Shown here: positions 1 to 10,577 of the stretch, one piece after another
Numbering within the stretch: position 1 is the first letter of the stretch
How the letters are laid out: each line of letters opens with the position of its first letter
DNA from: Lineus longissimus
Taxonomy: Eukaryota > Nemertea > Pilidiophora > Heteronemertea > Lineidae
Length of the DNA stretch: 64,000 nt
NCBI RefSeq assembly: GCF_910592395.1
Contig: NC_088323.1
Location: 9,302,001-9,366,000, forward strand
Direction: 5' to 3'
Made by a program: the position numbers and the translations under genes
Notes under the pieces: generated by a model
Databases searched by the model: none
Seen by the model: only the letters and a program-made list of their open reading frames with translations
What the model was told of the DNA's origin: nothing

Positions 1-965
1 ACTAAAATTTGTGAGATCAACATTTTCTTCCGATTTTCCCTCTCGTTCTTGTCCGCTCACTGGGCAATTTGCACAACGGCTTCCCCAGTAGACGATGACG
101 TTATCAATTACTTTAAAGTTCATTTACTTTTGGTAAAATGTTGTCCAAGCGAAGCGCGATATGCCTTATTATAACCAGAACTTACCTCGACTCAGTTGTT
201 AATTGGGTCCGGTATTTGGCCGACGAATGGTTAGGGTACCCACTGGCTACTGATCAGCGTATGTAATTTTCACACAAATATATTTGAGATATACGCTCGT
301 GCCATGCAAAATGCTGTATTTCATCACAACTAACCTTGGTTGAGTTACCAAAACTCCGAGTTCTGAGAAAAGAAAGAGGCTAACCGATTTTTCTTTTGAA
401 ATAATGATTCGTGATACAAATGTATTTTAGAAAGCCACTTCGACAATTAAATCCACATTAATCCGTTACCGCAATTTACTTGTCTTGATATATTTCATGA
501 AGTGACGTGATTGGGTTCGCTAATTAGGATATTACCCCTGATGGTCGCACCTGGTCGACGGGAAGCAATATTGTTCGAGGTAGGTCGTCCAACGCACCGA
601 GCAACCTGCCCTGGATCGATGGTGCTGACATGGGAGAATATGGCTGCATCAAAACAAAACATCACAAATACGCCCTTATTGGTGAATATACTAAAATAAC
701 CAGTCCACCTGGCAACATGGACAATATAACATTATTTGCACTAAATTTCATGAAAAAAACCAGTTGGTTACGCAACAACAATTCATGCATGTTTTCAAAT
801 TTGATTGCTATCCTTAGGACAAACCGGCGGTGCATTTTCCAGGGCTTAGCCGATACCAAAATATCAGGGCATAATGATCAGCGTGTAGATAAGATTTCAA
901 TAGCATGATTTACAACACGTTGCGCGTTATAATACATTTCCGAAAATATTTCATTAAACGATGAT

Positions 966-2127
966 CCCAGAAGGCTCCTCTGAAAACCGAAATCCGAAAT
1001 TTGAAATCTAATATTAACCGATCAGAGGAAAGCTTACAAAATATAACAACCATTTGGATGTCGTGTAACATTTCATTTTTAGTTTAAATGAATGCAAATG
1101 GCGGTAATCGGCACTGCGTTTATATGCATCAACAAGATAAGATCGACCAGTGACAGGTGAAATTTTAAGTATACCATAATGCATTTTTGACGTGAGGATG
1201 AATTGAAAATTGTTAAAACATATTACTGTACATGCTGGCCTGACTAGCTCAGAGACACGAGGGAGAGTGTAGTCGAGTCTCGATCGGGATGTGATTTTTT
1301 TGTGATCGAGGATCGAGGGGTCAGTTTTTTGTATTCCTAGGATTTTCTTTGCTGGAAAGTGTGGCATACTTGTGTTAGCAGTGGTTATAGCTACAATTTG
1401 ATGCAAAAACTTATAAACCATATATTTGACCTTTATTTTCTTATCATCATTGCGTCAAGAATGCATTGGGGTATTCAAAAACTTCACCAGACAGCAGATC
1501 GATCTTATCTTGCTTCTAACAACTGTTTCTCAGAATTCCGATACAGACTGAGGTCATGAAAACTTTTTTAAGTGGGGTTGGGGTTGACCCAGGCCAAAAC
1601 CGGTTCCTGTAGTGAAACAGTAAGGTTGATATCCCCGCCGCTCTGTCAATTCCCGGGCATCTCACTGGATTAGTACTGCCACCTATCAATGACTTACTAG
1701 CATGACCCCCTCCACCGAAGGAAAATGAGACTTTGTTCTGCTCAAAATTTGGTGTCGATAGTATGAAATGAATATGCTGAGCTACCGGCCATATGTCAAT
1801 TTCATACTGAAACGAGCAGTATAGAGTGGTTTCACGTGAGGTCATCAACTGCCATGTTGTAGGAAAGACAAAAGAAAGCAAGTTCAAATGACCTAGCCCA
1901 TGTTGAAAGCATTTGATTCAGTTCAGTCAGGCATGACAAATCATTGTTCTGCCCTCCAGCATGGCTGACCGTGTACACTGGGCTATGTCCGCCATACCGG
2001 TGTGAAATGAACCCTTACCTTTTTTGTAAGCTTATCTCTGAATAGTTAACATTCGATTTCAAATTTTGGATTTGGATTTTCAGATTTCGGATGTCGAATC
2101 TCAGATGAGCCGTCTGGGCTTTCGTAC
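966..2127. mobile_element. Foldback-type element, CCGAAAT-arm family (unit 1 copy)
   Basis: The left end reads CCCAGAAGGCTCCTCTGAAA followed by short CCGAAAT repeats. The right end is the inverse: TCGGAT-type repeats, then GAGCCGTCTGGGCTTTCGTA. The arms are therefore inverted and built from tandem AAATCCG heptamers. A tRNA-like SINE head lies inside, near 1228. The homologous element in unit 3 is at 31991-32781. This copy carries about 400 bp of extra sequence (roughly 1640-2045). No ORF of note is present, so it is non-autonomous. Confidence 0.65.
1226..1295 (+). repeat. tRNA-derived SINE head (degenerate)
   Basis: An A-box-like CTAGCTCAGAGAC is followed about 30 bases later by a B-box-like GTCGAGTCTCG. 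This arrangement is an internal RNA polymerase III promoter. The B box is mutated relative to the better copy in unit 3 (TTTTCGAGTCCC). It lies inside a foldback element. It cannot fold as a complete tRNA, so it is a SINE remnant and not a tRNA gene. Confidence 0.55.
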
Positions 2128-2662
2128 ATCTGTGCCCAACCAAAGTACTTCCTCTGAAGTTCTGTTTTTATCTGTCTACTGAATGCATCATACGTGCTGT
2201 TTCGAATGTCACTGATAAGGATATTCAAAAGCAAGCAATGAGAAGGACTTGTGACTGAGACATCAAGGGTCTCCAGTTCAAGCTAAAAACACGTGAGCAT
2301 AAATCAAGCAAGCCAACTTGACGGACTTTTGGTACCTTAATAGAATTAATTGGACGGTACCAACAAAACGTTTGTGGAATGGATGCTATCTGTCAGTCAT
2401 TTGCCGGTGTAGCGTTTCAGACATAAAAGTATGGTCGGTTCACAATGTGATCCTTATTTTTGCCTTTAAATTTGGGTTTTCCGTCGATTTTTTCGTTGAA
2501 ATCTATCATTAAAGGTCTTATTATTTTTCATAGCCTAGCTAAATTTATATGCAGTTTTGTCTCTCATCAGATGTATTTTGTATTATTCTTTTTTCGAGGA
2601 AAAAATGTGTTTTGTGGCCATTTGTCCGTTTATTTCGTAGATTATAAGACGTGCTGACCAAC
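2128..2662 (+). other. Unit 1 sequence upstream of the PAN-like exon
   Basis: No convincing coding sequence. The stretch is shared in part with unit 3 (32782-33926). It lacks the TATAGAATCTAT hairpin present at this position in units 2 and 3. The promoter or upstream exon of the gene should be here, but I cannot identify a TATA box or initiator with confidence. Confidence 0.4.
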
Positions 2663-2953
2663 ATGGTCATAGCTTCAGCAAGTTTAGTGTTTTACTCATT
2701 CCATTTTATGACAATGCCCATCTTTAGCGGAACTGATAATAATTTAACTTATGCAATCTTACGAGTTCAGTCGATTCTTCGATGTGGCGTAGCATGCTCG
2801 AATATTCAGATGTGCGTTGCCTTTTCCACCACCTACATGAACGGCCATGATGGTCATGATCAAACGGGAACCTGTCATCTTCACAAGGATGCTGCTACCA
2901 AGGGCTGGAAATGCCGTGACCGGAAAACAAGACATCAGCTTTGGAAAAAGCAG
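2663..2953 (+). CDS. PAN/apple-like cysteine-rich first exon, unit 1
   Basis: A 97-codon exon opens with ATG at 2663; CAACATGG is conserved in all three units. Residues 1-20 (ASASLVFYSFHF) are hydrophobic and may be a signal peptide. The rest follows a PAN/apple pattern: LRVQSILRCGVACSNIQMCVAF, with cysteines in C-x3-C-x5-C spacing, then a TGTCHL strand. A donor CAG|GTAGCC follows in phase 0. Beyond it the reading frames of the three units differ, which supports an intron. PAN/apple domains bind proteins or carbohydrates in secreted proteins; that role here is inference. The exon probably joins, through internal exons, to the long terminal exon at 7634. Confidence 0.6.
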
Positions 2954-3689
2954 GTAGCCAATATTTTAGTTTTCATATTCGCAACCTATTTTGCAATAAA
3001 CACATTATTTGCTTTTGTTGCGTGCACAACGAGTTAAACGGCAGTACGGTGGTGCTCTCGATCCGTCGGACTTTGTTTCCGTCAGATTCGTCAGACTTTG
3101 TTTCAATCTCTGTGCTTTGCCTGACTGACGATCCCGTGTAATGCACGGTTTGATATAAGAGTTTTGTTAGTCCTGGATTGTTTGCCTACCAGCAGGGAGA
3201 ATGAAGCCAGTCTCCCTCAAACAGCATATCGAGTATATCAAGTACGTTAGGAATAACTACAGATAGTTTGAATGACTCGTTCTATGTAACGATCTCCATC
3301 CTCCGCGCATCGCGCCCATTATTGTTTGAATTTTCTGGCATTTTGTTGGCAATCGTACGACCAATTGGCCGATGCGATACCTATGAAATACTCACAATAG
3401 CATTAAACTGTGAACAAGGAAGAACCTCTGAAGGGAAATCCTTGGGCGAAATCTGGCCGCGAGCCGAGAGTGCGGCGGCCCGCACTCTGTCGCTTAATGC
3501 GCGAGCTTGGATGTGATAAAAGTTGGAGTTGAGGAGTATGCCCGACTCGGCGATGGATCGTTTGCACTATGGAACGATTTCCGCGCCCATCATTGTTATA
3601 ATTTTCTTCGGCAATCGTGTGACCTATATGACTCGTACAATTGGCCGATGCGATGCCTATGAAAAACGCACAATAGCATGAAACTGCCA

Positions 3690-4140
3690 ACATTGTGCGC
3701 GAGCTTCGAATTAATAAAACCATCAACAGTACCATCGGAGTTGAGGAATATGCTCGACTAGGCGATGGATCGCCTGCATCAAATGTGGAACTCGGACGAT
3801 TTAGTGAAATCGAACTTGAACTTTGGTACGAAAATCGCTGTTGAAAAAGAAACTCAATTCTCGTTCAAATGAGGATTAAACTTTTACACCTTCATTTCAA
3901 CATTGAGGGTGAATTACAGTCGTCTGCTGATAACTTCGACTCAACTGAACTGGTAAACCTGCCACAGTGATAAATACGTGTACCTGCACAAAATTACTTT
4001 GGAATTCGAGACATGTGCCTTTGGCGTATATAATAAAGTTGTATTCCAAGTCGTTGACTGCAACTTGCAAACCATTTCGTTGTATTTTTTGTACTGATCA
4101 AATTTGGGAATTTAAAAAGCATTACTGCAGATGGAATACC
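3690..4140 (+). pseudogene. Degraded internal exon relics, unit 1
   Basis: Two stretches read as protein similar to the other units but are broken. From 3695, VRELRINKTINSTIGVEEYA continues to NVELGRFSEIELEL and then a stop; unit 2 keeps TRELRIYKTIKITSRVEEYS. From about 4030, a frame related to KVVFQVVDCNL and then IWEFKKHYCRWN is visible, interrupted by stops. These look like former exons between the PAN-like and terminal exons that have decayed. An alternative is an old unrelated coding insertion carried in all units. Confidence 0.4.
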
Positions 4141-4234
4141 ACAATGAAAACTTTCGTCGATTAACTCTATGTATATCTATATACATGTAAATGTAATTCA
4201 ATCGCGGAGATAAAGTCGGAGTGAGAGTTGGAAC

Positions 4235-4284
4235 GTCAAAAGCCCAGAAAGCGCACTTGAAATATGAAATCCGAAATCCGAAAC
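4235..4284. repeat. Solo half of the CCGAAAT foldback family, unit 1
   Basis: AAAGCCCAGAAAGCGCACTT followed by GAAATCCGAAATCCG sits between GAACG and GGGCCATGG. Unit 2 reads straight from GAACG into GGCCATGG at about 21012, which is an empty site. Unit 3 carries the insertion at 36034-36083. It is a single arm without an opposite partner. Confidence 0.6.
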
Positions 4285-4856
4285 GGGCCATGGCGCCTAT
4301 TTTTAGTGGACACAGCCTACAAAAAGAGTATAAGAATATCGATGTTTTCATATCAACACTTTGATACTTATGGAATATTACAAATATTTATTTCACAGGT
4401 ATCAAATTGTTTAAGTCGCAATCGATATCAATAATTTAGGGAAAAAAGCAACATGCATAAAAAAATTACCTGTATTATTTTTTGACGGACCATTTCCACA
4501 TCGGCTCTATCTGATAGGAAGAAGACAGAACGTGGCAAATTTACAACTAATTATCATATATCAATATTGAATATCAATATTCTCATGTTCACTATCTATT
4601 AGCGTGTTCAATTACTAATCGAGAGTGATAAGCACCAAAGCGTTCTTTTTGGTACTGGGGCATCATCTCGCGCTAGGCCTCTTCTCGTGACCCTCAGATT
4701 GGGTTATTACTGCTTGAAATTGGCGATTTTTGAGAAGAGATGGCAGACGGTCCCACAAATGCAGGCTTTGAGATGTATATACATTTGTTTTATTACTTCA
4801 GACTGCATTTTTTGCCAAAAAATAAAATATTAATGGAAGAATTATTGATATAACGA

Positions 4857-4868
4857 TGTGAACATTTT
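4857..4868. repeat. Left target-site duplication of LINE
   Basis: TGTGAACATTTT is repeated at 6150-6161, immediately outside the LINE insertion. Confidence 0.85.
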
Positions 4869-6149
4869 TTTTTTTTTTCTTTTACAAAGAGTTTATTCGG
4901 TTTATATTGTACATGTATTTTACAGTTAAAAGCCGAAGGCTTAAACTACTGCAAGATATAAATATATGCAAATAGTTACATAAGTTTATGAAGATACGAA
5001 TAGTGACATAAGTTTTTAAAATATAATTTGAAGAGATATACAGAATATATAATTGAGAAACATGTGAAGTTGAAATGTAGTAAATTTCGCAAAAAAGAGA
5101 AAAAAAAGGATAGATAGTTTGGAAAGTGCAGGGGGGCGGGGGTGCAAGAGTTAGGAATGATCATACGCGTTTGGGGTTGGCGGAAACGGAAAAGAGGGGG
5201 GGGGGGTCAGATATTTTTCTTTGAGTTAGATTGGAAAACTATTTGTGGATGAAATGAATTTTAGGGCTGATTTGATAAGGAGAGCATTTTCGAGGTTGGA
5301 GAAAGATGGATGGCCGTTGAGAAGGATGTTTGAGTTTAGAGTTGCATTATGGATGTGTGTTATTTGAAGGGTATTGGCGATTAGGGAGTTGCGTTGGTTT
5401 TCGTACTTAGGACAGTCGAGAAGAAAGTGTGAAGAGGTTTCTGGAACATGCATTGGGCACATGAGGCAAGTGGGGTTTTCCGAAACGTGGTTTAGGTATA
5501 GGTCAGATGTTAGTCCGCTGCAGTTGTTTCGCATACGTGTGAGAATGATGTTAAGTGGGCGAGGGCCGATGTCTAGCCAGGAGGGGATTGGTTTGATAGA
5601 GAATTCTGGCAGTTTGGTTAGGGAATATTTGTAAGAGTTTAGAGTTGGTTTCGCACGTATAGGAAGGTCGAGAGCATTCCAGTCGCGGATTGTAGAAGGG
5701 AAGAAGCTTGAGTAGAGGCTGTTTGTGCGGCAAAGGAAAGGTGTTATATTGTTGTTTGTAGCTAAACGTGTGTTATGGTAGTGACTATCGACGGTTAGTT
5801 CTGGGATGAGGTCTTTGAGGTAGGTTGGTGCAAGTCCGTTTAAAATTTTGTAGAACATTACGAGGCGATGGAATTTCCTGCGCTTTTTGAGTGGTAGAAG
5901 GCCAGATTCTCTGTAAAGGTCGCGGTGGTGAGAGCTGATTGTTAATCCTGTTATACATCGCATTGCATTAATTTGAGTTTTTTCCAGTTTTGCTGCTAAG
6001 TTCAGGGGAGTCCGTCCCATACTACGTCTGCGTATTCGAGCTTGCTTCTGACAAATGTCTTGTAGAGTGTTAGTAAAGTTTGTTTATCCGTTTTGTATTT
6101 GATGTTTTGTAGTATGCCAAGTCTGCGGTTTGCGGTCGTAACGATTGAC
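4869..6149 (-). mobile_element. 5'-truncated CR1/Jockey-type LINE insertion
   Basis: Read on the minus strand, the insertion starts mid reverse transcriptase, carries the C-terminal region, and ends in a poly(A) tail (a T-run with one interruption at 4865-4880 on the plus strand). It is bounded by the 12-bp direct repeat TGTGAACATTTT. Unit 3 has the uninterrupted site at about 36650-36690 (GATGCGAAAACTTTGCCAAT). Truncation at the 5' end, a poly(A) tail and a target duplication of this size are the signature of target-primed reverse transcription. Confidence 0.88.
5226..6095 (-). pseudogene. LINE reverse transcriptase C-terminal region
   Basis: The frame LYKTFVRSKLEYADVVWDGL at about 6090-6020 matches the RT thumb region of CR1/Jockey-type LINEs. 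A frameshift near 6010 leads into a 264-residue open frame with LESGLLPLKKRR-like text (LYRESGLLPLKKRRKFHRLV), then YKILNGLAPTYLKDLIPEL and a terminal zinc-binding motif C-x2-C ... H-x4-C (CLMCPMHVPETSSHFLLDC). The N-terminal endonuclease and catalytic RT motifs are missing because of 5' truncation, so the copy is dead. Assignment to the RT superfamily is firm; the exact clade is not. Confidence 0.85.
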
Positions 6150-6161
6150 TGTGAACATTTT
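6150..6161. repeat. Right target-site duplication of LINE
   Basis: TGTGAACATTTT, identical to 4857-4868. Confidence 0.85.
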
Positions 6162-7633
6162 ACCAATAGCGTTAGAGAGTAGTTTTTGCAGTTTAGGTAC
6201 GTACAACCAGTCCGGTGTCATTCTTTTTTACGCTACTTTACTATTACTCGGACCTGGTGCGAGAGCGTTCGGGCACAATTCATACTTTGCATGCGTTTCA
6301 AGGCGAGAGATCCTGTGCAATCGACCACCTGAATATCCCGAGGTCTCACAGGGAGGCGCGAGGTTTCACCAGTGTAACAAAATTAGCCTAATGTTATCAT
6401 GATCAGTAGATGCACCTAGTACAGTTTGGGGTGAAAATCTGGGTACTGTTTTATGCAAACTCACAGCAGGTGCGCTGTTATCAGATTGTAAGACAATGAA
6501 GTTATAAAAGTGAGCTAAAGATAGAATGGAGTCATGGATGGGTTAAGGGTGCATCAGTAGCACAATTTAGGGGGATGTTTTAGGCCCTGTTTTGCCCTCT
6601 GCTCAGATATTTCGACAGGATGTTGTATCTTTATTTAGTTGTATGTCATTTGAAACATGTAAGTACAATTTATGTCAAGTTAGAAAGGTTGGCGATTTTT
6701 GGTTACATAAACCCTACCTCTGACCCCTCTGTTGTAATGTTGCAATTGGATCATCAGATGGCCAACCTCGTTCAACCAACCTCGTTGCCAGGATATTGGT
6801 ATAAAACCCTGTGTCAGTCCAATGAACAATCAGATTGTCTGTAGTCCGGAGCCAGGCCCAACTAGCTAATAAGCGGTTCTCTAAGTGAAACTCTTTCTTG
6901 TTTTGTAGTCCAAGAACTGCAAGGTACATAACATAATTGTTTGGTGTCATTTTGACATTTGACTCTCCTTTCTCACACACATTATACCGTGTAGTACGCT
7001 AAATAGCGACAATGGGTTTAGCCATGAGAATGAGACTGAGTCAAAATTTGTCAGCCAGGAGGTAAAACCTTTGATGCAAACCTGTCAGGGTAACCACTGT
7101 ATTTTGTTAGAGGCTTGTGATCCGGCGCGTTATTAAGAAACTATACTATCAATTACTTGGGATATTTGTGCTATGTTTGTGAAACTGGAGACTTCAGACT
7201 GAGATGTCGTTGTCCCCAAAATGTGGACTGATATTTTGTGTCACCTGTATGTGGATGTGACTTTGCCTTTGGTGACGCCATGACCGCTCGGACAGGTTTT
7301 CCGTTACAACATGATCAGGCTGGCTATGAATATTGTTTCCGTAAGGTTTCCCCAGATTCCGGAGTTTTCATACATTCCGCTGAATTGCCATGGCCGTTGG
7401 GAATGGAGTCAGAATGGAGCGCAACCTTTCTTATATACAGGGAATCCTGAAGTGGTATTATACGTTAATAATGGATTGATATAATCAATTATTATCATCA
7501 TCATTTTTTATCTAATCAAGTGCTAGAGAGCAACAGCCTTCTATCTCTCACATGTAATATGGATTGAGCTTATTTATCCTTTATTACCTGAAGATGTACA
7601 TTTTACATTTCAACCAAAACGCCGAACTAGCAG
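6162..7633 (+). other. Unit 1 intronic sequence before the terminal exon
   Basis: Colinear with unit 3 (36660-38289), apart from a 912-bp TIR element private to unit 3. A stretch at 7328-7470 is well conserved in all three units (GAATATTG, then ATGGCCGTTGGGA and GGAGCGCAACCT). Its reading frame is open in unit 3 but has a stop in unit 1, so I do not call an exon. Confidence 0.4.
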
Positions 7634-8728
7634 AGGGGCAACTATCAGTCGTACCGTGCTGTAAGGATCTATGGCCAGTTCCCACCGTGGGTGGCATCGG
7701 TTTTTTACCACACAGGAAAAAATGTCATAGTCACAGTGGCTCTTTTTCATTACTCCTTGAGTCCTCACCGTAACGTCTACGTCTTCAGCCAATATGATAG
7801 TGGAGATTTTAAGATGATATCTCATTTTCATTTTAAAGAACTCACATACATTGCTGGCGAATATGGCGATGATGTTATAGGTGTTACCACTCGTCGTGGA
7901 AGGAAATCTGCTTATCAAAAGTTTCGAGCATTTCAATTCGATTTGAATGGTGATGGGCATTGCAGAGAGTTGATTCTACCGTATGATGAACTGAAGAAAA
8001 GTCTCGGTCCAAATAATTCGAAGTTCGTATATTTCAAAATGGTTTCATGCGGTGAGAACGTTTTCTTGGAGATGACCTTTCGAAGCAAATTTCTGAAGCA
8101 CAAGAACAGGGAAAAAACCCAATCTATGTCTTGGTTAGATTGGTATAAAATAATAAACGTAGGGTTCGTTCTTAAACTTCAGTTTGTTAAAAGCCTAGGA
8201 GGGATGCGCTACTCTGTGATATCTGAAGCTGACAGAGATAAATCGCTTAATACGGATAACATCATTTTAGAAGGTATCGAATGTGATGTCAATGGTTATC
8301 TTTATAAATCATCAGCCAGAACACACTCTATCACCATCTTAGAAAAACCGTACGAGCAAAATACATCCACGTCGATTATCTTTCGTGATGATTTCTTCAG
8401 CAAATTGGGAGACTCTCCAATTGTGTCTTTCCTCGGACCTTATAACGTTGTCGTTGAGGTTCATGGGTCGAAATTTGTCACCAACATTGTTTATGACCCA
8501 AAGAAGAGCTACAAGTTCACTTCTAAGAAACATGCTCTATTTCTTTTTATGATAAATTTTGGGGCATGCCTTGAACAATCTGATGTGGAAGCTAGGCCTA
8601 CGTCATTGATGACCTTTGATGCCAAGTTTGCCTCATATCATATTCTTATTGTTGCGAATGAAAGAATTATCGCCTGGCCAAAATTTCTTGTTAGTAAGCA
8701 GTTGACCGCAAAAATATTGATTGAGTGA
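7634..8728 (+). CDS. Propeller-like terminal exon, unit 1
   Basis: The exon follows an acceptor CTAGCAG| in phase 0 and runs 364 codons to TGA. The start is set by the acceptor conserved in units 1-3, because unit 1 has no ATG there. Visible motifs are RIYGQFPPWVASVFYH, HRNVYVFSQ, FKELTYIAGEYGDDVIGV, SCGENVFLEMTF, WLDWYKI, and NGYLYKSSARTHSITIL; the last resembles an NHL-repeat strand pattern. The protein is beta-rich with repeating hydrophobic strand-turn units, so a beta-propeller is a reasonable guess. I do not recognise the family. With the upstream PAN-like exon it would make a secreted protein. Unit 3 is its closest relative. The frame is intact, which suggests function or recent duplication. 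Confidence 0.72.
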   Translation, partial: RGNYQSYRAVRIYGQFPPWVASVFYHTGKNVIVTVALFHYSLSPHRNVYVFSQYDSGDFKMISHFHFKELTYIAGEYGDDVIGVTTRRGRKSAYQKFRAFQFDLNGDGHCRELILPYDELKKSLGPNNSKFVYFKMVSCGENVFLEMTFRSKFLKHKNREKTQSMSWLDWYKIINVGFVLKLQFVKSLGGMRYSVISEADRDKSLNTDNIILEGIECDVNGYLYKSSARTHSITILEKPYEQNTSTSIIFRDDFFSKLGDSPIVSFLGPYNVVVEVHGSKFVTNIVYDPKKSYKFTSKKHALFLFMINFGACLEQSDVEARPTSLMTFDAKFASYHILIVANERIIAWPKFLVSKQLTAKILIE

Positions 8729-8914
8729 CCGAGAAAAACAATGCATACTGAACTGCGTGAACAAAACTTCCATTAGCTGAGTAAAGGAAGTCACTTAGAA
8801 ATATCAATATTAGTGAGTTTTGAACCGCGCGGTAAAAGCCTAAGATGACAATAAGTTCACATTCCTAAATCTGAGCAGTTTCGAGGACGGTTATGGCAAG
8901 CGGAGTGTCCAGTA

Positions 8915-9292
8915 ATTAAAAAAACCTAGATTTATTCAAAAAACCTGTTTTTTTACCTAATAAACTAAGTTTATTTGGAAAAAATATAGGTTTTTTTAAA
9001 ACAACCTTGTTTATTAGCTAATAAACCGAGTTTCTTTAATGAAACCAAGTTTTTTACCTAATAAACCTTGTTTCTATCCACAAATGTCAAGTTTAACAAA
9101 TAAACTTGGTTTTATTCCCTAAATATAAGTTTTTCATCCAGTGGTAATAAACTTAGTTTTATAGCAAAGAATCTTGGTTTATTAACAATAACTGGACAAA
9201 TGGCCAATAAACCTACCTTTTTACGTAAAAAACTTGGTTTTATACAAAACAACTTAGTTTTTTGCAAAAAAACCTGGTTTTATTGTAAAAAC
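8915..9292. repeat. AT-rich array of degenerate quasi-palindromic units
   Basis: About 17 imperfect units of roughly 20 bp, with a core like ACTTGGTTTTAT and spacers ending AATAA. Many units join to read AATAAACTTGGTTTTATT, which is close to a palindrome. The array starts just past the end of homology between units 1 and 2. No such array follows units 2 or 3. Confidence 0.6.
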
Positions 9293-9799
9293 GTGGACAC
9301 AAACCCCCAGTCAAAAAGACACGGGAGAAGGACCAGTAAGGTATCATCGTTTAAAATGGCAAATGAAGGAATAATGACTCAATCTAGAGAAATCTGAAAG
9401 GTTATTTAATATAAAGGACACTAACACAGACGTTAAACCTTCCTGGTCAGGACATCTCATTGAATACAAGAGCATTTGCATGGATATCGAGGCGGATCAA
9501 ACCACACATTGCCAATGCAAAATGCACCAGGCCTATATGCCTATCAACAAACAAGAAATCTTCCTCACGGTACGGTAGATTTTAAATACGTTTATTGTTG
9601 GGTACAATGTAATCGCTGTGTGGTCAACGGAAGGACGTCACATTTCCTTCGAAGCTATTGCGTCAAGCTCTGGCTATGTGTTCCATGGTATTTCATTTGA
9701 ATATTCTTCCTTTTCTTAATTGTCTGTGTGATTTTGACGGATTTCTGCAATGGCCGTACACTATGTTCAGCGAACAATCGATTACGGTTCAGCAACTTC

Positions 9800-10577
9800 A
9801 CACTTTTGAGTACGGTTTAATGTCACAAAGTGACATAGGTTTGTGTGGATGTGTGTGTGTGCTTGGTTGTATGTTAGTTTGGTGTGGTTGTGATAGATGG
9901 AGGTGGAGTGCTGTGTGATGTGTGTTTGGTTTGTGTGATTAGTGTGTGTGGTGATAGTGGTAGTATTTCCTGTTTTTGGAGGGAGAACTGTAAGAGAAGA
10001 GGGGTTTTAAATGCGCACTTGTGAATCATATTTCAAGTTAGAAGTGAATGTGGTTATATGTGCTTTTAATATTTGACTGGTGGCTGGGTTAAGTGTATAG
10101 GAGTTTAGTTGCCAGTGCGTCGGAGAACAGGGTAGTTTGATGTAGATTTGGATAAGGGATTTTGGCCCTTTGGCTTTGGTAGCCTGTGACCTGGACGCGG
10201 TCTATATGTATTTGTATGCATTCATGTTTAGCCGATGTATGTCGGGTGCACAGTGCAATGTGCACTAGTGATGTAGTACTTTGGTACCTAGTTGTGTTAT
10301 TGTGGCTTGGTCAGGCCCGTGGTGCAAGCTTTTCTGCTAATTAATGTTAGTTCCTTTTGTATAATCTACTAAGTATTTGACTAACTGTCTGCTCATTTTG
10401 TATTTGGAGTCCTCGTCCTTGGCAAGACTTGCCCCAGCTGTCCGAAATAAAGAATTCATAGAGAGAGTCGATCTTGAATAATCCTGGATCCTGGGAAGGT
10501 CACTACTTTGTACTATGTTAGTCGAAGGCCATCGAGTTTTGTGACACTCTTGAGTGACACTTTTGAGTACGGTTTAA
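9800..10577. mobile_element. 736-bp insertion flanked by 21-bp direct repeats
   Basis: ACACTTTTGAGTACGGTTTA occurs (with one further A) at 9800-9820 and again at 10557-10577. The intervening 9821-10556 begins TGTCACAAAGTGAC and ends TTGTGACACTCTTGAGTG, giving LTR-like inverted ends if the last ACA of the repeat is counted. An AATAAA lies near 10446. It could be a solo LTR, or a retroposed sequence with a long target duplication. A 21-bp repeat is too long for an ordinary LTR integration. No ORF of significance. Confidence 0.5.

Larger units (their letters stand above)
1..8900 (+). repeat. Segmental duplication unit 1 (left end may lie outside the window)
   Basis: This stretch aligns by eye, with gaps, to 12250-22620 and 30680-39405. 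Shared landmarks in order are the GEYTKI-containing stretch near 680, the PAN-like exon at 2663, exon relics at 3690-4140, and the long terminal exon at 7634. Homology with unit 2 continues past the stop to about 8893 and then stops abruptly where an AT-rich repeat array begins. Unit 1 also contains a foldback element with an embedded SINE head, and a private LINE insertion. Extent is judged by eye, so boundaries are approximate. Confidence 0.8.

Noticed and set aside
1226-1295. Functional tRNA gene
   Set aside because: B box mutated and cloverleaf incomplete; it lies in a repeat with a similar copy at 32286.
7328-7470. Conserved stretch before the terminal exon (ATGGCCGTTGGGA...) as an exon
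   Set aside because: Well conserved between units, but its only plausible frame has a stop in unit 1, and splice sites are not consistent between copies.
9838-9960. GT-rich tract as a regular minisatellite or array
   Set aside because: Irregular TGTG/GGTT composition with no fixed period; ordinary low-complexity sequence inside the 736-bp insert.
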